Part shown: piece after piece, positions 34,057 to 43,248 of the stretch
Numbering within the stretch: position 1 is the first letter of the stretch
How the letters are laid out: the number at the start of each line of letters is the position of its first letter
Assembly (NCBI GenBank): GCA_902787575.1
Contig: CADAGX010000006.1
Location: 1-64,000 of the forward strand
Length of the DNA stretch: 64,000 nt
Direction of reading: 5' to 3'
Source: an uncultured Bacteroidales bacterium
GTDB lineage: Bacteria > Bacteroidota > Bacteroidia > Bacteroidales > Bacteroidaceae
Position numbers and translations under genes: made by a program
Notes under the pieces: model-generated
Database searches by the model: none
The model's input: only the letters and a program-made list of their open reading frames with translations
What the model was told of the DNA's origin: nothing

Positions 34057-34647
34057 ATGAGCAACTGGGAAACAATGACCGATTATGAATTGGTCTCGTT
34101 GTATGAGAAAGGTAATGACAGTGCATTCGACGCTTTATTAAGGAGACATCAGGAATACGTCTTTTCGTATATCCTTTTTCTCGTGCAGAATCGCGACTTG
34201 GCAGAGGACATCTTCCAAGAAACATTCACACGCGCCATCATAGCCATACGCAATCACCGCTATCAGAGCACAGGGAAATTCAGCGCCTGGCTGATACGCA
34301 TCGCCCACAACCTTGTGGTGGACAACATGCGAAGCTCGGAAAACTGCAATGTGACGTCCAACGAAGATTTTCCGCAGGATATTCTCAACAGTACGAAGCA
34401 CAGCGAGCAGGCTGTTGACACGCAGATTATGGAGATGCAGGACGCCAAAACACTGCAATCGCTGCTTGCTTATCTGCCCGAGCCGCAGGCAGATGTCGTA
34501 ATCCTGCGCTTCTACGAAGATTTGTCGTTCAAGGAAATTGCAGAAAGGACAGGCGTCAGCATCAATACCGCACTTGGCCGGATGCGTTACGCGCTCATCA
34601 ATCTGCGAAAGCTCATCCAGAAGCACAACCTCAGCCTTGCCGTCTGA
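34057..34647 (+). CDS. ECF-type RNA polymerase sigma factor
   Basis: The 196-residue protein has region 2 (YEKGNDSAFDALLRRHQEYVF, then RDLAEDIFQETFTRAI) and region 4 (YLPEPQADVVILRFYEDLSF followed by KEIAERTGVSINTALGRMRYAL). No anti-sigma or receptor gene follows; instead a 35-codon gene and rpe do, so it is a different type from the sigma at 23.4 kb and may answer an internal signal. A weak promoter (TTTG at 33946, 20 bases, then GTTCTTTG at 33970) may serve it. The leader contains one copy of a 20-bp repeat that recurs at the small gene behind it. Confidence 0.92.
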   Translation: MSNWETMTDYELVSLYEKGNDSAFDALLRRHQEYVFSYILFLVQNRDLAEDIFQETFTRAIIAIRNHRYQSTGKFSAWLIRIAHNLVVDNMRSSENCNVTSNEDFPQDILNSTKHSEQAVDTQIMEMQDAKTLQSLLAYLPEPQADVVILRFYEDLSFKEIAERTGVSINTALGRMRYALINLRKLIQKHNLSLAV

Positions 34648-34750
34648 GCAGAAAAAAGTTTGGCAGCGATACAATAAAAGGCGCCATAGGTACGTTTTAT
34701 ATGTAGAAGCGAGCAGAAACACTGCCCGCAACATAAAAACCATGTTTAGC

Positions 34751-34770
34751 GCCTATGGAACAATCGTTAC
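34751..34770 (+). repeat. 20-bp direct repeat, copy 2 (start of 35-codon gene)
   Basis: GCCTATGGAACAATCGTTAC covers the start codon and the first five codons of the small gene. The A-to-G change relative to copy 1 is what creates the ATG. Confidence 0.8.
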
Positions 34771-34862
34771 CTCTTCCCTATTTTACACCCAGTCAGGCAG
34801 TCTTGGCCCGCATCCGCGAATTCGCTCGCGCGTATCGTCCGCAGCCCGAACACTTGAATTAA
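34755..34862 (+). CDS. Small conserved-looking protein (35 residues) downstream of ECF sigma gene
   Basis: The frame from ATG at 34755 encodes 35 residues beginning MEQSLPLPYFTPSQAVLARI and continuing with an Arg/Ala-rich helix, REFARAYRPQPEHLN. I recall similar very short proteins (aromatic-Pro turn, then a helix ending in FARxY) directly after ECF sigma genes in Bacteroidales. It ends 12 bases before rpe. It might bind the sigma factor or be a regulatory peptide; no function is known to me. The competing frame from 34743 runs into rpe and looks random. Confidence 0.6.
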   Translation: MEQSLPLPYFTPSQAVLARIREFARAYRPQPEHLN

Positions 34863-34874
34863 AAAACGCGAGCC

Positions 34875-35516
34875 ATGATAGCACCTTCTTTGCTCTCAGC
34901 CGACTTTAGCGACTTGCGCCGCGAATTTTCGTGGCTCAACCAGAGTTCCGCAGACTGGCTGCACTTAGACGTGATGGATGGCGTGTTCGTGCCCAATATC
35001 TCGTTTGGTTTTCCGGTTCTCAAGCATGTGGCCCGACTTTCCGACAAGCCGCTGGATGTACATTTGATGATAGTGCAGCCCGAAAAGTTCGTGCGAGAAG
35101 TAAAAGACTTAGGCGCGCACGTGATGAATGTGCACTTCGAAGCCTGCACTCACTTGCATCGCGTTGTGTATATGATACGCGAGGCTGGAATGCTGGCGGG
35201 TGTGACGCTCAATCCCGCCACGCCGGTTTCTGTCTTGCGAGACATCATATGCGACGTGGACCTCGTGCTTTTGATGAGTGTGAACCCAGGTTTTGGCGGT
35301 CAGAAGTTCATTCCGCACACGCTGACGAAAGTTGCCGAACTGCGCGACCTGATAAATCAGAGCGGCAGCAAGGCACTTATTGAGGTGGATGGCGGCGTAA
35401 ATCTGGAGACGGGCGCACAATTGCGCAAGGCTGGCGCCGATGTGCTGGTTGCCGGCAATTATATTTTCGGCGCGTCCGACCCGCTGGAAGCGTGCCGCCT
35501 GCTGAGCGCGTTATGA
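34875..35516 (+). CDS. rpe: Ribulose-phosphate 3-epimerase
   Basis: Interconverts ribulose-5-phosphate and xylulose-5-phosphate in the pentose phosphate pathway. The 213-residue TIM barrel has APSLLSADFSDL, the metal-binding HLDVMDGVFVPN and PLDVHLMI, MSVNPGFGGQKF and EVDGGVN motifs, all intact. The stop codon overlaps the comEC start by four bases (ATGA). Confidence 0.96.
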   Translation: MIAPSLLSADFSDLRREFSWLNQSSADWLHLDVMDGVFVPNISFGFPVLKHVARLSDKPLDVHLMIVQPEKFVREVKDLGAHVMNVHFEACTHLHRVVYMIREAGMLAGVTLNPATPVSVLRDIICDVDLVLLMSVNPGFGGQKFIPHTLTKVAELRDLINQSGSKALIEVDGGVNLETGAQLRKAGADVLVAGNYIFGASDPLEACRLLSAL

Positions 35517-36706
35517 GGATAAGCCTGCCTTTGGTCTGGCTCGTTCCGTTTTTCATTTTTGGCCTGCTGATAGGTAGGCAATTACCCTCTGTTGTTTATT
35601 TGTGGCTGGCAGCCGTCGCGCTGCTGGCACAAGGTTTTGTGTGGCGCCGGCGCCATTGGCCTGAGGTGTTGGCTGTGGCATTCTGGCTGCTGCTTGGCGC
35701 AGCCCGCATGACGTATGCGGTGCAAGAGGTCGGGACGGGTCGCAGCACAACCGACAAAGCGTTGTCTGCCATGCGGACACACGCTCATCGTGCGCAGGCA
35801 CAGCTGATGCTACGCATGGAGCGTGCCGGACTGGACGGCGAGACGCTTGCGCTAACGTCTGCTTTGCTCTTGGGGCGACGTTCTCAGCTGAGCTACGAGA
35901 CGCGCCACGCGTTCTTCGAGACGGGCACCGGCCACTTGCTGGCGCTCAGCGGCCTGCACCTGGGCATTGTGTACGGTGTATTGCATCTTCTCTTCCTTTC
36001 TTTTGTGGGGCACACACGTTGGCGGTGGCACGCCTTGCCGCCACTTTTACTTTGCATCTGGGGGTACACAATGCTGGCGGGCGCACCAAACTCGCTGGTG
36101 CGTGCGGCAATCATGTGTAGCATGCTTGCTGTTGGCACACTCCTGGAGCGGCATGTCGTGTCGTTGCACTCGCTGGCCGTGGCGGCGCTCGTGGTTCTGA
36201 TGGTTTCTCCGCGTGCCCTCTACGATGTGGGCTTTCAGCTTTCTTTTGTTTGCGTGTTCTTTATACTGATGCTATACATGCCAATACACGAAATATTCTG
36301 TCTTTGGAAAGTTCGTGGCGGGCGCTTGCTGTCGATGTTGGGCGTGGCGCTGGTGGCGCAACTGGGTGCCATGCCGCTTATCGCCTATCATTTCCATACA
36401 TTTGCGCTGTTAGCACCGTTGCTGAGTCCCGTGCTGATTCCACTTACGGCGCTTGTCATCTACGGCGGCCTGCTGTTGTTGCTCTTGCCGTGGCATGTGC
36501 TGGCTGTGACGCTGACGTGTGTCGTGCGTGCTGAGTTGTGGATAGTGGGGCAGTGGCTGCGCGTGCCGGGAGCGACGCTCCACGACATATATGTGCCTAC
36601 GTGGGCCGTCGTGCTGACCTACGTGCTGCTGTTGTGTGCCACGCTGCGGTTGCACGTAAAGTTTCGTGCCGGTGATTTTCGGAATACCCCAGGCGGTTTC
36701 GAGTGA
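35513..36706 (+). CDS. ComEC/Rec2-type competence membrane protein, minimal form
   Basis: The 397-residue protein consists of many hydrophobic helices and carries the Competence-domain block LLLGRRSQLSYETRHAFFETG followed by LLALSGLHLGIVYG. In full-length ComEC (about 700 residues) an N-terminal OB-like domain and a C-terminal metallo-beta-lactamase domain accompany this core; both are absent here. The protein ends shortly after the last helices without sign of a frameshift. DNA uptake is the known role of the family; whether the trimmed protein still does this is unclear. It is translationally coupled to rpe. Confidence 0.85.
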   Translation: MRISLPLVWLVPFFIFGLLIGRQLPSVVYLWLAAVALLAQGFVWRRRHWPEVLAVAFWLLLGAARMTYAVQEVGTGRSTTDKALSAMRTHAHRAQAQLMLRMERAGLDGETLALTSALLLGRRSQLSYETRHAFFETGTGHLLALSGLHLGIVYGVLHLLFLSFVGHTRWRWHALPPLLLCIWGYTMLAGAPNSLVRAAIMCSMLAVGTLLERHVVSLHSLAVAALVVLMVSPRALYDVGFQLSFVCVFFILMLYMPIHEIFCLWKVRGGRLLSMLGVALVAQLGAMPLIAYHFHTFALLAPLLSPVLIPLTALVIYGGLLLLLLPWHVLAVTLTCVVRAELWIVGQWLRVPGATLHDIYVPTWAVVLTYVLLLCATLRLHVKFRAGDFRNTPGGFE

Positions 36707-36715
36707 CGTGGCCCG

Positions 36716-38497
36716 TCAGTCTTGCGAGAAGTCGGTCAGCACCTGACGATACACCGTGAGGATTGTGCTTTTCCGAATGAAGCCGACAAAGACACCATCT
36801 GCGTCAACCACCGGAAGTGTCCATGCCCCGGTGCGGTCGAACACGGCAACGACGGCGTCCATCGGGTCGTTTACGGTGAGAATGGCCTCGGGTTGCTTCA
36901 TTAGCTGCGCCACCTGGAAATCTCTGTAGAGTTCCGTGCGGAAAATCAAGTGTCGGATGTCATCGAGGTACACGGCGCCGATGAATTGCATCTGGCGGTT
37001 TACGACGGGGAAGACGTGGTTCTTGCTGTCGCTGACCTGCGTAGCCACGTCACCAAGCGTCATGTCTGGATAAAGTACACGGTCGTAGTGCTGAATCACG
37101 CTGTCCATACTCATCAAAGTGAGTATGGCATGGTCGGTGTGATGCGTCAGAAGTTCGCCTCTCTGCGCCAGTCGCATTGCATATATGCTGTGGGGCTCGA
37201 AAGCCTTAATGGTGAGATACGAGCAAACGGCCACAATCATCAGCGGCATGAACAGGCCGTAGCCGCCAGTCAGCTCGGCGATTAGGAAAATTCCCGTGAG
37301 GGGTGCGTGCATGACACCGCTCATAAGTCCGCACATGCCAAGCATCGCAAAGTTTCTGACGGGCACCGACAGTCCCAGCAGGCCGTAGCGGTTCCACAAA
37401 CTGCTGAAGACAAATCCGCAGACACAGCCCAGAAACAGACTTGGCGCGAATATTCCGCCGCATCCTCCGCCGCCGTTTGTCGCGGTGGTGGCAAAGACTT
37501 TGAAGAAAACGATGAGCGAGAGGTAGAAAAGCAGCAGGTGTTCGCTTCCGTAGAAAAGCGAGCGATTCATGGCCGTGGCCCAGTCAGCTTCGCCGTTGCC
37601 GTTGAGAAGCAGGCTGATGAGCTCGTAACCTTCGCCATATAGCGGCGGGAAAAGATAAATGAGCAGGCTCAGCATGACTGCGCCCAGCAGGAAACGGTAC
37701 ATCGGACGTTGCAGCCGACGGAAAATGCCTTCGAGCCGATTCATCATGCGTGTGAAATAGAGGGCCACGACGCCGCAGACGACGCCCAACAACATGTAGG
37801 CGGGAATGCGGTCCACGGCGAAAGCGTCCTGCAGGTGGAACTCGAAGACGGGGTTCGTGCCGGAAACTGCAAAAGTGAGGCCCGCAGCCGTGACGCAACT
37901 CACCAGAAGCGGCAAAAGACTTGTCATCGTGAGGTCTATCATCAGCACTTCGATGACAAACACCAGCCCGGCAATCGGCGCCTTGAAGATGCCAGCCACG
38001 GCGCCGGCTGCGCCGCAGCCCACGAGAAGCATCATTTGTTTGTTGCTCAGGTTGAACAACCGGCCCAAGTTGCTGCCGATGGCGCTGCCCGTCAGCACGA
38101 TTGGAGCCTCCGCCCCCACGCTACCGCCAAAACCAATCGTGATGGCGCTGGCGACAACCGAGCTCCACGTGTTGTGCAAGCGTATTTTGCTTTGTTTTCG
38201 CGCGATGGCGAAAAGAATCTTCGTGACGCCGTGACTGATGTCATCGCGCACAATGTAGCGAATGAAGAGCATCGTCAGCAGAATTCCCACGACGGGATAG
38301 ACCAAATAAAGCCAGTTATCGCTGGTCATCACGAATCCCCGCGTCAGAAAGTGCTCGATGGCGGCAATCAGCCACTTGAGGAATAGTCCGACGAGGGCCG
38401 TCAGAATTCCCACTGCGAAGCTGATGATGAGCAGAAACTGCGTGTCGCTCAAGTAGCGGCGCCGCCAGTGTAGGATGCAAGCCAGTATGTTTCTCAT
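36716..38497 (-). CDS. ClC-family chloride channel/antiporter with CBS pair
   Basis: The 593-residue protein has about ten membrane helices (residues 20-440) with ClC selectivity motifs: GGSVGAEAPIVLTG (in place of GSGxGxEGP) and GGGCGGIFAPSLFLG. Two CBS domains (about 455-590) occupy the C-terminus, with VNRQMQFIGAVYLDDI and VVDADGVFVGFIRKS. It may be a Cl-/H+ antiporter or channel gated by nucleotides. It is convergent with comEC, nine bases apart, so no separate terminator space exists there. Confidence 0.93.
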   Translation of the reverse strand: MRNILACILHWRRRYLSDTQFLLIISFAVGILTALVGLFLKWLIAAIEHFLTRGFVMTSDNWLYLVYPVVGILLTMLFIRYIVRDDISHGVTKILFAIARKQSKIRLHNTWSSVVASAITIGFGGSVGAEAPIVLTGSAIGSNLGRLFNLSNKQMMLLVGCGAAGAVAGIFKAPIAGLVFVIEVLMIDLTMTSLLPLLVSCVTAAGLTFAVSGTNPVFEFHLQDAFAVDRIPAYMLLGVVCGVVALYFTRMMNRLEGIFRRLQRPMYRFLLGAVMLSLLIYLFPPLYGEGYELISLLLNGNGEADWATAMNRSLFYGSEHLLLFYLSLIVFFKVFATTATNGGGGCGGIFAPSLFLGCVCGFVFSSLWNRYGLLGLSVPVRNFAMLGMCGLMSGVMHAPLTGIFLIAELTGGYGLFMPLMIVAVCSYLTIKAFEPHSIYAMRLAQRGELLTHHTDHAILTLMSMDSVIQHYDRVLYPDMTLGDVATQVSDSKNHVFPVVNRQMQFIGAVYLDDIRHLIFRTELYRDFQVAQLMKQPEAILTVNDPMDAVVAVFDRTGAWTLPVVDADGVFVGFIRKSTILTVYRQVLTDFSQD

Positions 38498-38520
38498 TTT
38501 TTCTCCTGCTGTTTCTTTTC

Positions 38521-38590
38521 TTGCGACGTGTAGTTTCGGTCTTTGCGACGTGTCGTATTTTTCTTGCGACGTGTGGCGTCTGTCGGTGTG
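38521..38590 (+). repeat. Three to four 21-22 bp repeats with TTGCGACGTGT core
   Basis: TTGCGACGTGT occurs at 38521, 38543 and 38564 (22 and 21 bases apart), each preceded by TTTC-like pyrimidines and followed by a variable base and G. A weaker GTGTGACG follows at 38586. The array fills the spacer between the chloride channel gene and the tsaC-like gene. Confidence 0.75.
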
Positions 38591-38594
38591 ACGT

Positions 38595-39173
38595 TTACTT
38601 TCGGATGAAACTGATTTCGCCGTCTGCGCGGAGGCGTATGATTTGACTCGGTTTCGCCTTCGATGTGTCGTTCTGCCGGCTCTTCATCACGTAGTCCACG
38701 CCCTGTCGTATCGCATCGGACACCTCGCTGAAATTGGCAGGCGACGGCTCGCCGCTCAGGTTGGCACTGGTGCTGACGATGGCTTTCTGGAATCGATAGC
38801 AGAGTTCGTGGCTGATGTTTTCGCGTGTCACACGCATGGCAATGCTGCCATCCTCGGCCATCAGGTTGGGCGCCACGTTCAGCGCGCCGTCCAGCACGAG
38901 TGTCAGCGGCCGTTCGGCGTAGTCAATCAGGTCCCACGCCACGTCGGGAATTGAGCGCGAGTAGCGTTGCAGCCGGTTTGCGTCGTCCACCAGACAAATC
39001 AGCGCCTTCGAGTCTTCGCGTTGCTTCAGCGCGTAAACACGGCTGACGGCCTCTGCATTTGCAGCGTCGCAGCCAATTCCCCAGATAGTGTCCGTGGGGT
39101 AGAGGATGAGGCCGCCTCGTCGCAGCGTTTCCACGGCCTGCCGTATGTCTTCTGCTATTTCCTTTTGTGTCAT
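38595..39173 (-). CDS. tsaC: Threonylcarbamoyl-AMP synthase (YrdC/Sua5 family)
   Basis: Makes threonylcarbamoyl-AMP for t6A37 in tRNAs. The 192-residue single-domain protein has LYPTDTIWGIGCDAAN, the KQREDSKALICLV substrate block, and the C-terminal IVSTSANLSGEPSP motif. A Sua5-specific extra domain is absent, so the TsaC name fits, although both are used. The gene lies 25 bases downstream of prfC and is probably in one operon with it and the DUF4924 gene, all linked to translation. Confidence 0.92.
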   Translation of the reverse strand: MTQKEIAEDIRQAVETLRRGGLILYPTDTIWGIGCDAANAEAVSRVYALKQREDSKALICLVDDANRLQRYSRSIPDVAWDLIDYAERPLTLVLDGALNVAPNLMAEDGSIAMRVTRENISHELCYRFQKAIVSTSANLSGEPSPANFSEVSDAIRQGVDYVMKSRQNDTSKAKPSQIIRLRADGEISFIRK

Positions 39174-39198
39174 TTTTCTCGCTGTTTCTTTTTTTCTG

Positions 39199-40767
39199 CT
39201 AAAACTCGCTGGTGAAATGGAAGCGGATGTGCTCGAAATCCTGCTGCGCCATCGTCAGCACGTAAGCACTGTCGGCCAGAAACACGTCGCGACCCTCGCG
39301 GTCTCGCGCCATGTACTGATATTTCCGCTTCTTGAATGCTTCCAGCTGCGCCTCGTCGTCGCTTTCTATCCAGCACGCCTTGTAGAGACTGGCTGGCTCC
39401 CAGCGGCATTTGGCGCCGTATTCGTTCTCCAGTCGGTATTGTATCACTTCAAACTGCAGTTGGCCGACGGTCCCTATCAGCTTGCGACCATTGAATTGAT
39501 GTATGAAAAGCTGGGCGACGCCTTCGTCCATGAGCTGATTGACGCCCTTTTCCAGCTGTTTCGTCTTCATCGGGTCGGCATTCTCAAGGTACTTAAACAT
39601 TTCCGGCGAGAAGGAAGGCAGCCCGCGGAAGTGAAGCGGCTCACCCTCGGTCAGCGTATCGCCGATTTTGAAGATGCCGTTGTCCGGCAGGCCCACGATG
39701 TCTCCCGGCCACGCCTCGTCGATTGTCTCCTTGCGCTGTGCCATAAATTGCGTGGGACTGCTGAAGCGCACTGTTTTTGCCTGTCGTACGTGCAGGTACG
39801 GCGCATTGCGGACAAAGCGCCCCGAGCAGACTTTGCAGAACGCAATGCAGGAGCGGTGGTTCGGGTCTATGTTGGCCGTAATCTTGAAGATGAAACCGGT
39901 GAATTTCGGCTCATCGGGCTGCACGTCCCGCTCTTCAGCCTGCGTCGGCCGCGGGCAGGGCGCAATCTGTACGAAGCAGTCGAGCAACTCCTGAACGCCG
40001 AAATTATTCAGCGCCGAACCAAAGAAAACAGGTGCCACCTCCGCATCCAGATACGTTTGCTTGTCGAATTCCGGATAGACACCGTCCACAAGTTCCAGGT
40101 CGTCGCGCAGTTTCTGTGCATCCCGCTCGCCAACCTGTTCTTCCAACGCGTGGCTCTGAATGTCGACGGCTATCTTTTCGGTGACTTTCTGCTTGTCGGG
40201 CGTAAAAAGGTTAAGCCGCTGTTCGTAGATATTATATACGCCTTTGAAGCGCGCGCCTTGATTTATCGGCCAACTCAGCGGTCGCACTTTTATTTGCAGC
40301 TCCTCTTCCAACTCGTCCAACAGGTCAAACGGATCCTTTCCTTCCCGATCCATTTTATTTATGAAGATAATGACCGGAGTTTTCCGCATGCGGCAGACGG
40401 TCATCAGCTTGCGGGTTTGTGCCTCCACACCCTTCGCACCATCCACAACGATGATTGCCGAATCCACTGCCGTGAGTGTGCGGAACGTATCTTCAGCGAA
40501 ATCCTGGTGGCCCGGCGTGTCGAGTATGTTCACTTTGAAGCCCGCATAGTCGAATTCCATGACGCTCGTCGTCACAGAGATGCCTCGTTGCTTCTCAATC
40601 TCCATCCAGTCGCTGGTGGCCGTCTTCTTGATTTTATTATTCTTGACTGCCCCCGCCACTTGAATCTGCCCGCCGAAAAGCAGAAGCTTCTCGGTGAGTG
40701 TGGTTTTTCCCGCGTCGGGATGCGAGATGATGGCAAACGTGCGTCTTCTTTCTATTTCTTGATTCAT
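39199..40767 (-). CDS. prfC: Peptide chain release factor 3
   Basis: Translational GTPase that recycles RF1/RF2 after peptide release. The 522-residue product has G1 [10 protein letters not shown], switch [12 protein letters not shown]3 DTPGHQDF with the catalytic His, and G4 NKMDRE. The ATG at 40767 ([11 protein letters not shown]) is the usual N-terminus; a 15-codon extension upstream reads into the neighbouring gene and is rejected. Intact catalytic residues contrast with the EF-G paralogue at the right end. Confidence 0.96.
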   Translation of the reverse strand: MNQEIERRRTFAIISHPDAGKTTLTEKLLLFGGQIQVAGAVKNNKIKKTATSDWMEIEKQRGISVTTSVMEFDYAGFKVNILDTPGHQDFAEDTFRTLTAVDSAIIVVDGAKGVEAQTRKLMTVCRMRKTPVIIFINKMDREGKDPFDLLDELEEELQIKVRPLSWPINQGARFKGVYNIYEQRLNLFTPDKQKVTEKIAVDIQSHALEEQVGERDAQKLRDDLELVDGVYPEFDKQTYLDAEVAPVFFGSALNNFGVQELLDCFVQIAPCPRPTQAEERDVQPDEPKFTGFIFKITANIDPNHRSCIAFCKVCSGRFVRNAPYLHVRQAKTVRFSSPTQFMAQRKETIDEAWPGDIVGLPDNGIFKIGDTLTEGEPLHFRGLPSFSPEMFKYLENADPMKTKQLEKGVNQLMDEGVAQLFIHQFNGRKLIGTVGQLQFEVIQYRLENEYGAKCRWEPASLYKACWIESDDEAQLEAFKKRKYQYMARDREGRDVFLADSAYVLTMAQQDFEHIRFHFTSEF

Positions 40768-40786
40768 TGCTTCTGCGTTTCGTTTT

Positions 40787-41320
40787 TTAAGTTTCTTCGG
40801 GTGCTGCCGCAAATCCCTCGCTCAGCAGCTCCAGCAGGTGGCTTACTGGCTGCATGGCGGCCTTCGTTTCGGCCGACGGCTCGCGTCCCTGCATCTTCAG
40901 CACGGTCAGTCCGTACACTGCGTCGAGGCAGTTTTCTATTTCTCCCTTCTCCTTGTCTGCGCCACGTGCTCTCAGTTCCACGATTGTGGGCAGTGCTTTG
41001 TAGTATGCCGCAGCATAGAACGGCTGTTTCGGGTCTTGGAGCAACTCCTGGTGGCGGTCGGCGAGCAGAATCAGCGTGTTGCGCACCACCTGCACATGCC
41101 CCTTTTCGCTTACTCCCTCCTCTCGCATCATTCGTGCCAAGTGGCCGTACCACTCGGTAGCGGCTGTCGTTTGCTCGGCATCGTAACCGAAGCGTGGCAG
41201 ATACTCGCTGCGGATTCTGTCGGTGTCGAGGCCGAAAGCGCGGATAACATCCTCCACCTGAAACATATATAAGGCGTAGGCCACCACGTTCTGCTGTCTG
41301 AGTTTCTGTGCAACAAACAT
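40787..41320 (-). CDS. DUF4924 family protein
   Basis: The 177-residue, largely helical protein begins with [26 protein letters not shown], the hallmark start of DUF4924, a family restricted mainly to Bacteroidetes. It has no signal peptide or membrane helix, so it is cytoplasmic. The function is unknown. It precedes prfC by 19 bases, suggesting cotranscription with translation-related genes. Confidence 0.85.
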   Translation of the reverse strand: MFVAQKLRQQNVVAYALYMFQVEDVIRAFGLDTDRIRSEYLPRFGYDAEQTTAATEWYGHLARMMREEGVSEKGHVQVVRNTLILLADRHQELLQDPKQPFYAAAYYKALPTIVELRARGADKEKGEIENCLDAVYGLTVLKMQGREPSAETKAAMQPVSHLLELLSEGFAAAPEET

Positions 41321-41406
41321 CTTTCTGATTTCCCGATTTGCTTTTTTACTTATTTCCCCATTCTTTTTCTTCCCTCACCTCCGAAAAGGCTGCCGGCGCG
41401 CTCATC

Positions 41407-42051
41407 CTATATATTATATAAGGTATATGCCAGTCCCACCAGCGATGCCGCCATCACCAACGCACCGATGGCGTGATTCAGCCACACGATGTTTCTCATC
41501 TGGAAGCGTGTCCGCACGTGGTCTATGACGCCCGTCAGGCAGAACCACCACAGCAGGGCGCCGCAGACGATGCCTGCAAATCCGAACAGTGTCTCAGGCC
41601 GGAACTCGGATTCCACGAAGTCGAAGCGCGCAAACAGCGCCACGAAGAGGAAGATGATGAGCGGATTGCTCAGCGTTACGGCGAATCCCGTCAGCATATT
41701 GTGAGCCAGCGTACCACGATTCTTGCTGGGAGGCCGCACCGCGGGACGTGCCAAATATGTGTAAAGTCCGAATACGAACAGCATTACGGCGCCCGCCAAC
41801 TTCAGATACAGCACGGTGCGGTTGCGTTCCATCAGGGCCATGGCCAGACTCATGCCCAGCGCCGTGAAGAGCGCGTAGAGCAGATCGCTCACCGCCGCGC
41901 CCAGTCCTGTTACAAATGCGTGCCATCGTCCTTTGTTCAGCGTGCGCTGTACCACAAGAATGCCCACGGGGCCCATCGGGGCACTCGCTATAATGCCCAC
42001 AATCAGTCCCTTAATGAACAATTCTGCGGCTTGTAATGGATTCAAGAACAT
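41407..42051 (-). CDS. LysE/RhtB-type amino acid exporter
   Basis: The 214-residue protein has six hydrophobic helices and the family-specific N-terminal block GLIVGIIASAPMGPVGILVVQRTLNKGR, split over the first loop. It probably exports amino acids or related small molecules. The ATG at 42051 (MFLNPL) is preferred over a TTG at 42063. The gene is divergent from the glucokinase gene. Confidence 0.88.
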   Translation of the reverse strand: MFLNPLQAAELFIKGLIVGIIASAPMGPVGILVVQRTLNKGRWHAFVTGLGAAVSDLLYALFTALGMSLAMALMERNRTVLYLKLAGAVMLFVFGLYTYLARPAVRPPSKNRGTLAHNMLTGFAVTLSNPLIIFLFVALFARFDFVESEFRPETLFGFAGIVCGALLWWFCLTGVIDHVRTRFQMRNIVWLNHAIGALVMAASLVGLAYTLYNI

Positions 42052-42117
42052 AGGCGAGTGCAAATTTCGCGCTTTTTTTCGAGTTAAACGTACTTTTTTA
42101 TGGAAAAAGTGACGAAG

Positions 42118-42147
42118 TGTGAAACTAAATCCCTACCTTTGTAGGGA
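42118..42147 (+). promoter_or_regulatory. Promoter of the ROK glucokinase gene, with palindrome over the -7 box
   Basis: The -7 box TACCTTTG is at 42134-42141; TGTG stands 12 bases upstream (42118-42121). CCCTAC (42131-42136) and GTAGGG (42141-42146) form a perfect inverted repeat over the -7 box, a possible operator. Confidence 0.6.
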
Positions 42148-42196
42148 CAAACCGCAAGCGTTACAAATTTTTTACGAACCCAATAAATGTAGAATT

Positions 42197-43159
42197 ATGG
42201 AAAAGAAACCTTTTGTTATTGGCCTCGATTTGGGCGGTACGAACTCCGTTTTCGGAATTGTTGACGGCAAAGCCAACGTGGTGGCCAGCGTCACAGTGAA
42301 GACTCGCGGGCATGGAACAGCAGAAAACTACGTGAACAATTGCTGCGAGGCACTCAATACAATCATCGCACAAGTGGGCGGAATCGAGAAAATTCAGGCC
42401 ATGGGCATCGGCGCGCCGAATGGTAACTACTATTCTGGCAGCGTGGAGAATGCTCCCAACCTCGAGTGGCCCGGCATCATACCGCTGGCAGATATGTTCA
42501 GCCAGCGTCTCGGCATTCCTGTGGCCCTCACCAACGACGCCAACGCAGCCGCCATCGGCGAAATGGCCTACGGCGTGGCAAAAGGCATGAAGAACTTCAT
42601 CATGATTACACTTGGCACCGGAGTCGGCAGCGGCATCGTCGTCAACGGCCAGCTGGTGTACGGCAGCGACGGCTTTGCAGGCGAACTCGGCCACGTGGTA
42701 ATCGACCGCGGTCCGAGTGCGCGCGATTGCGGTTGCGGCCGCAAGGGCTGTCTCGAGGCCTATTGTTCTGCCACTGGCATGGTTCGCACCGCACTCGAAT
42801 GGATGGCAATTCGCACCACGCCAAGCACGCTGCGCGAAATACCATTCGAGAAACTCGAGGCGAAGGACATCAGCATTGCAGCTGCGCAAGGCGATTTCCT
42901 GGCAAAGGAGATTATGAATTACACGGGCGACCTGTTGGGAAAAGCCTGCGCCGACTTCTGCAATTTCAGCAGCCCCGAAGCATTTATTTTCTTTGGCGGT
43001 CCCACCAAGGCCGGCGACCTGCTGATGAATCCCATCCGCAAGGCATACGACGAAAACGTGCTGATGAACTTCAAGGGCAAAGCCAAGCTGCTGCTCTCCG
43101 AGCTCGACGGCTCCAGTGCCGCCGTGTTGGGCGCCAGCGCTCTCGGCTGGGAACTCTGA
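42197..43159 (+). CDS. ROK family glucokinase
   Basis: Phosphorylates glucose or a related sugar with ATP. The 320-residue product has the phosphate-binding IGLDLGGTNSVFG, LTNDANAAAIGEM with the catalytic Asp, TLGTGVGSGIV, GELGHVVIDR, and the ROK zinc motif CGCGRKGCLEAYCS. The ATG at 42197 is preferred to an upstream frame extension that overlaps the promoter. It is a single-gene unit with its own promoter and terminator. Confidence 0.92.
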   Translation: MEKKPFVIGLDLGGTNSVFGIVDGKANVVASVTVKTRGHGTAENYVNNCCEALNTIIAQVGGIEKIQAMGIGAPNGNYYSGSVENAPNLEWPGIIPLADMFSQRLGIPVALTNDANAAAIGEMAYGVAKGMKNFIMITLGTGVGSGIVVNGQLVYGSDGFAGELGHVVIDRGPSARDCGCGRKGCLEAYCSATGMVRTALEWMAIRTTPSTLREIPFEKLEAKDISIAAAQGDFLAKEIMNYTGDLLGKACADFCNFSSPEAFIFFGGPTKAGDLLMNPIRKAYDENVLMNFKGKAKLLLSELDGSSAAVLGASALGWEL

Positions 43160-43184
43160 TTTCCTGCCCGACAGACGAATACCG

Positions 43185-43222
43185 GCCCCTCGCGCTTTCT
43201 GGCGCGAGGGGCTTCCTTTTTC
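43185..43222 (+). terminator. Terminator after the glucokinase gene
   Basis: GCCCCTCGCGC (43185-43195) pairs perfectly with GCGCGAGGGGC (43202-43212), followed by a T-rich tract (TTCCTTTTTCC). Confidence 0.88.
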
Positions 43223-43248
43223 CCGAGGCCTGCCGTCGCACCGAAAAA

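Noticed and set aside
39106..41160. Plus-strand open frame of 684 codons
   Set aside because: Antisense to prfC and the DUF4924 gene, both of which carry clear family motifs.
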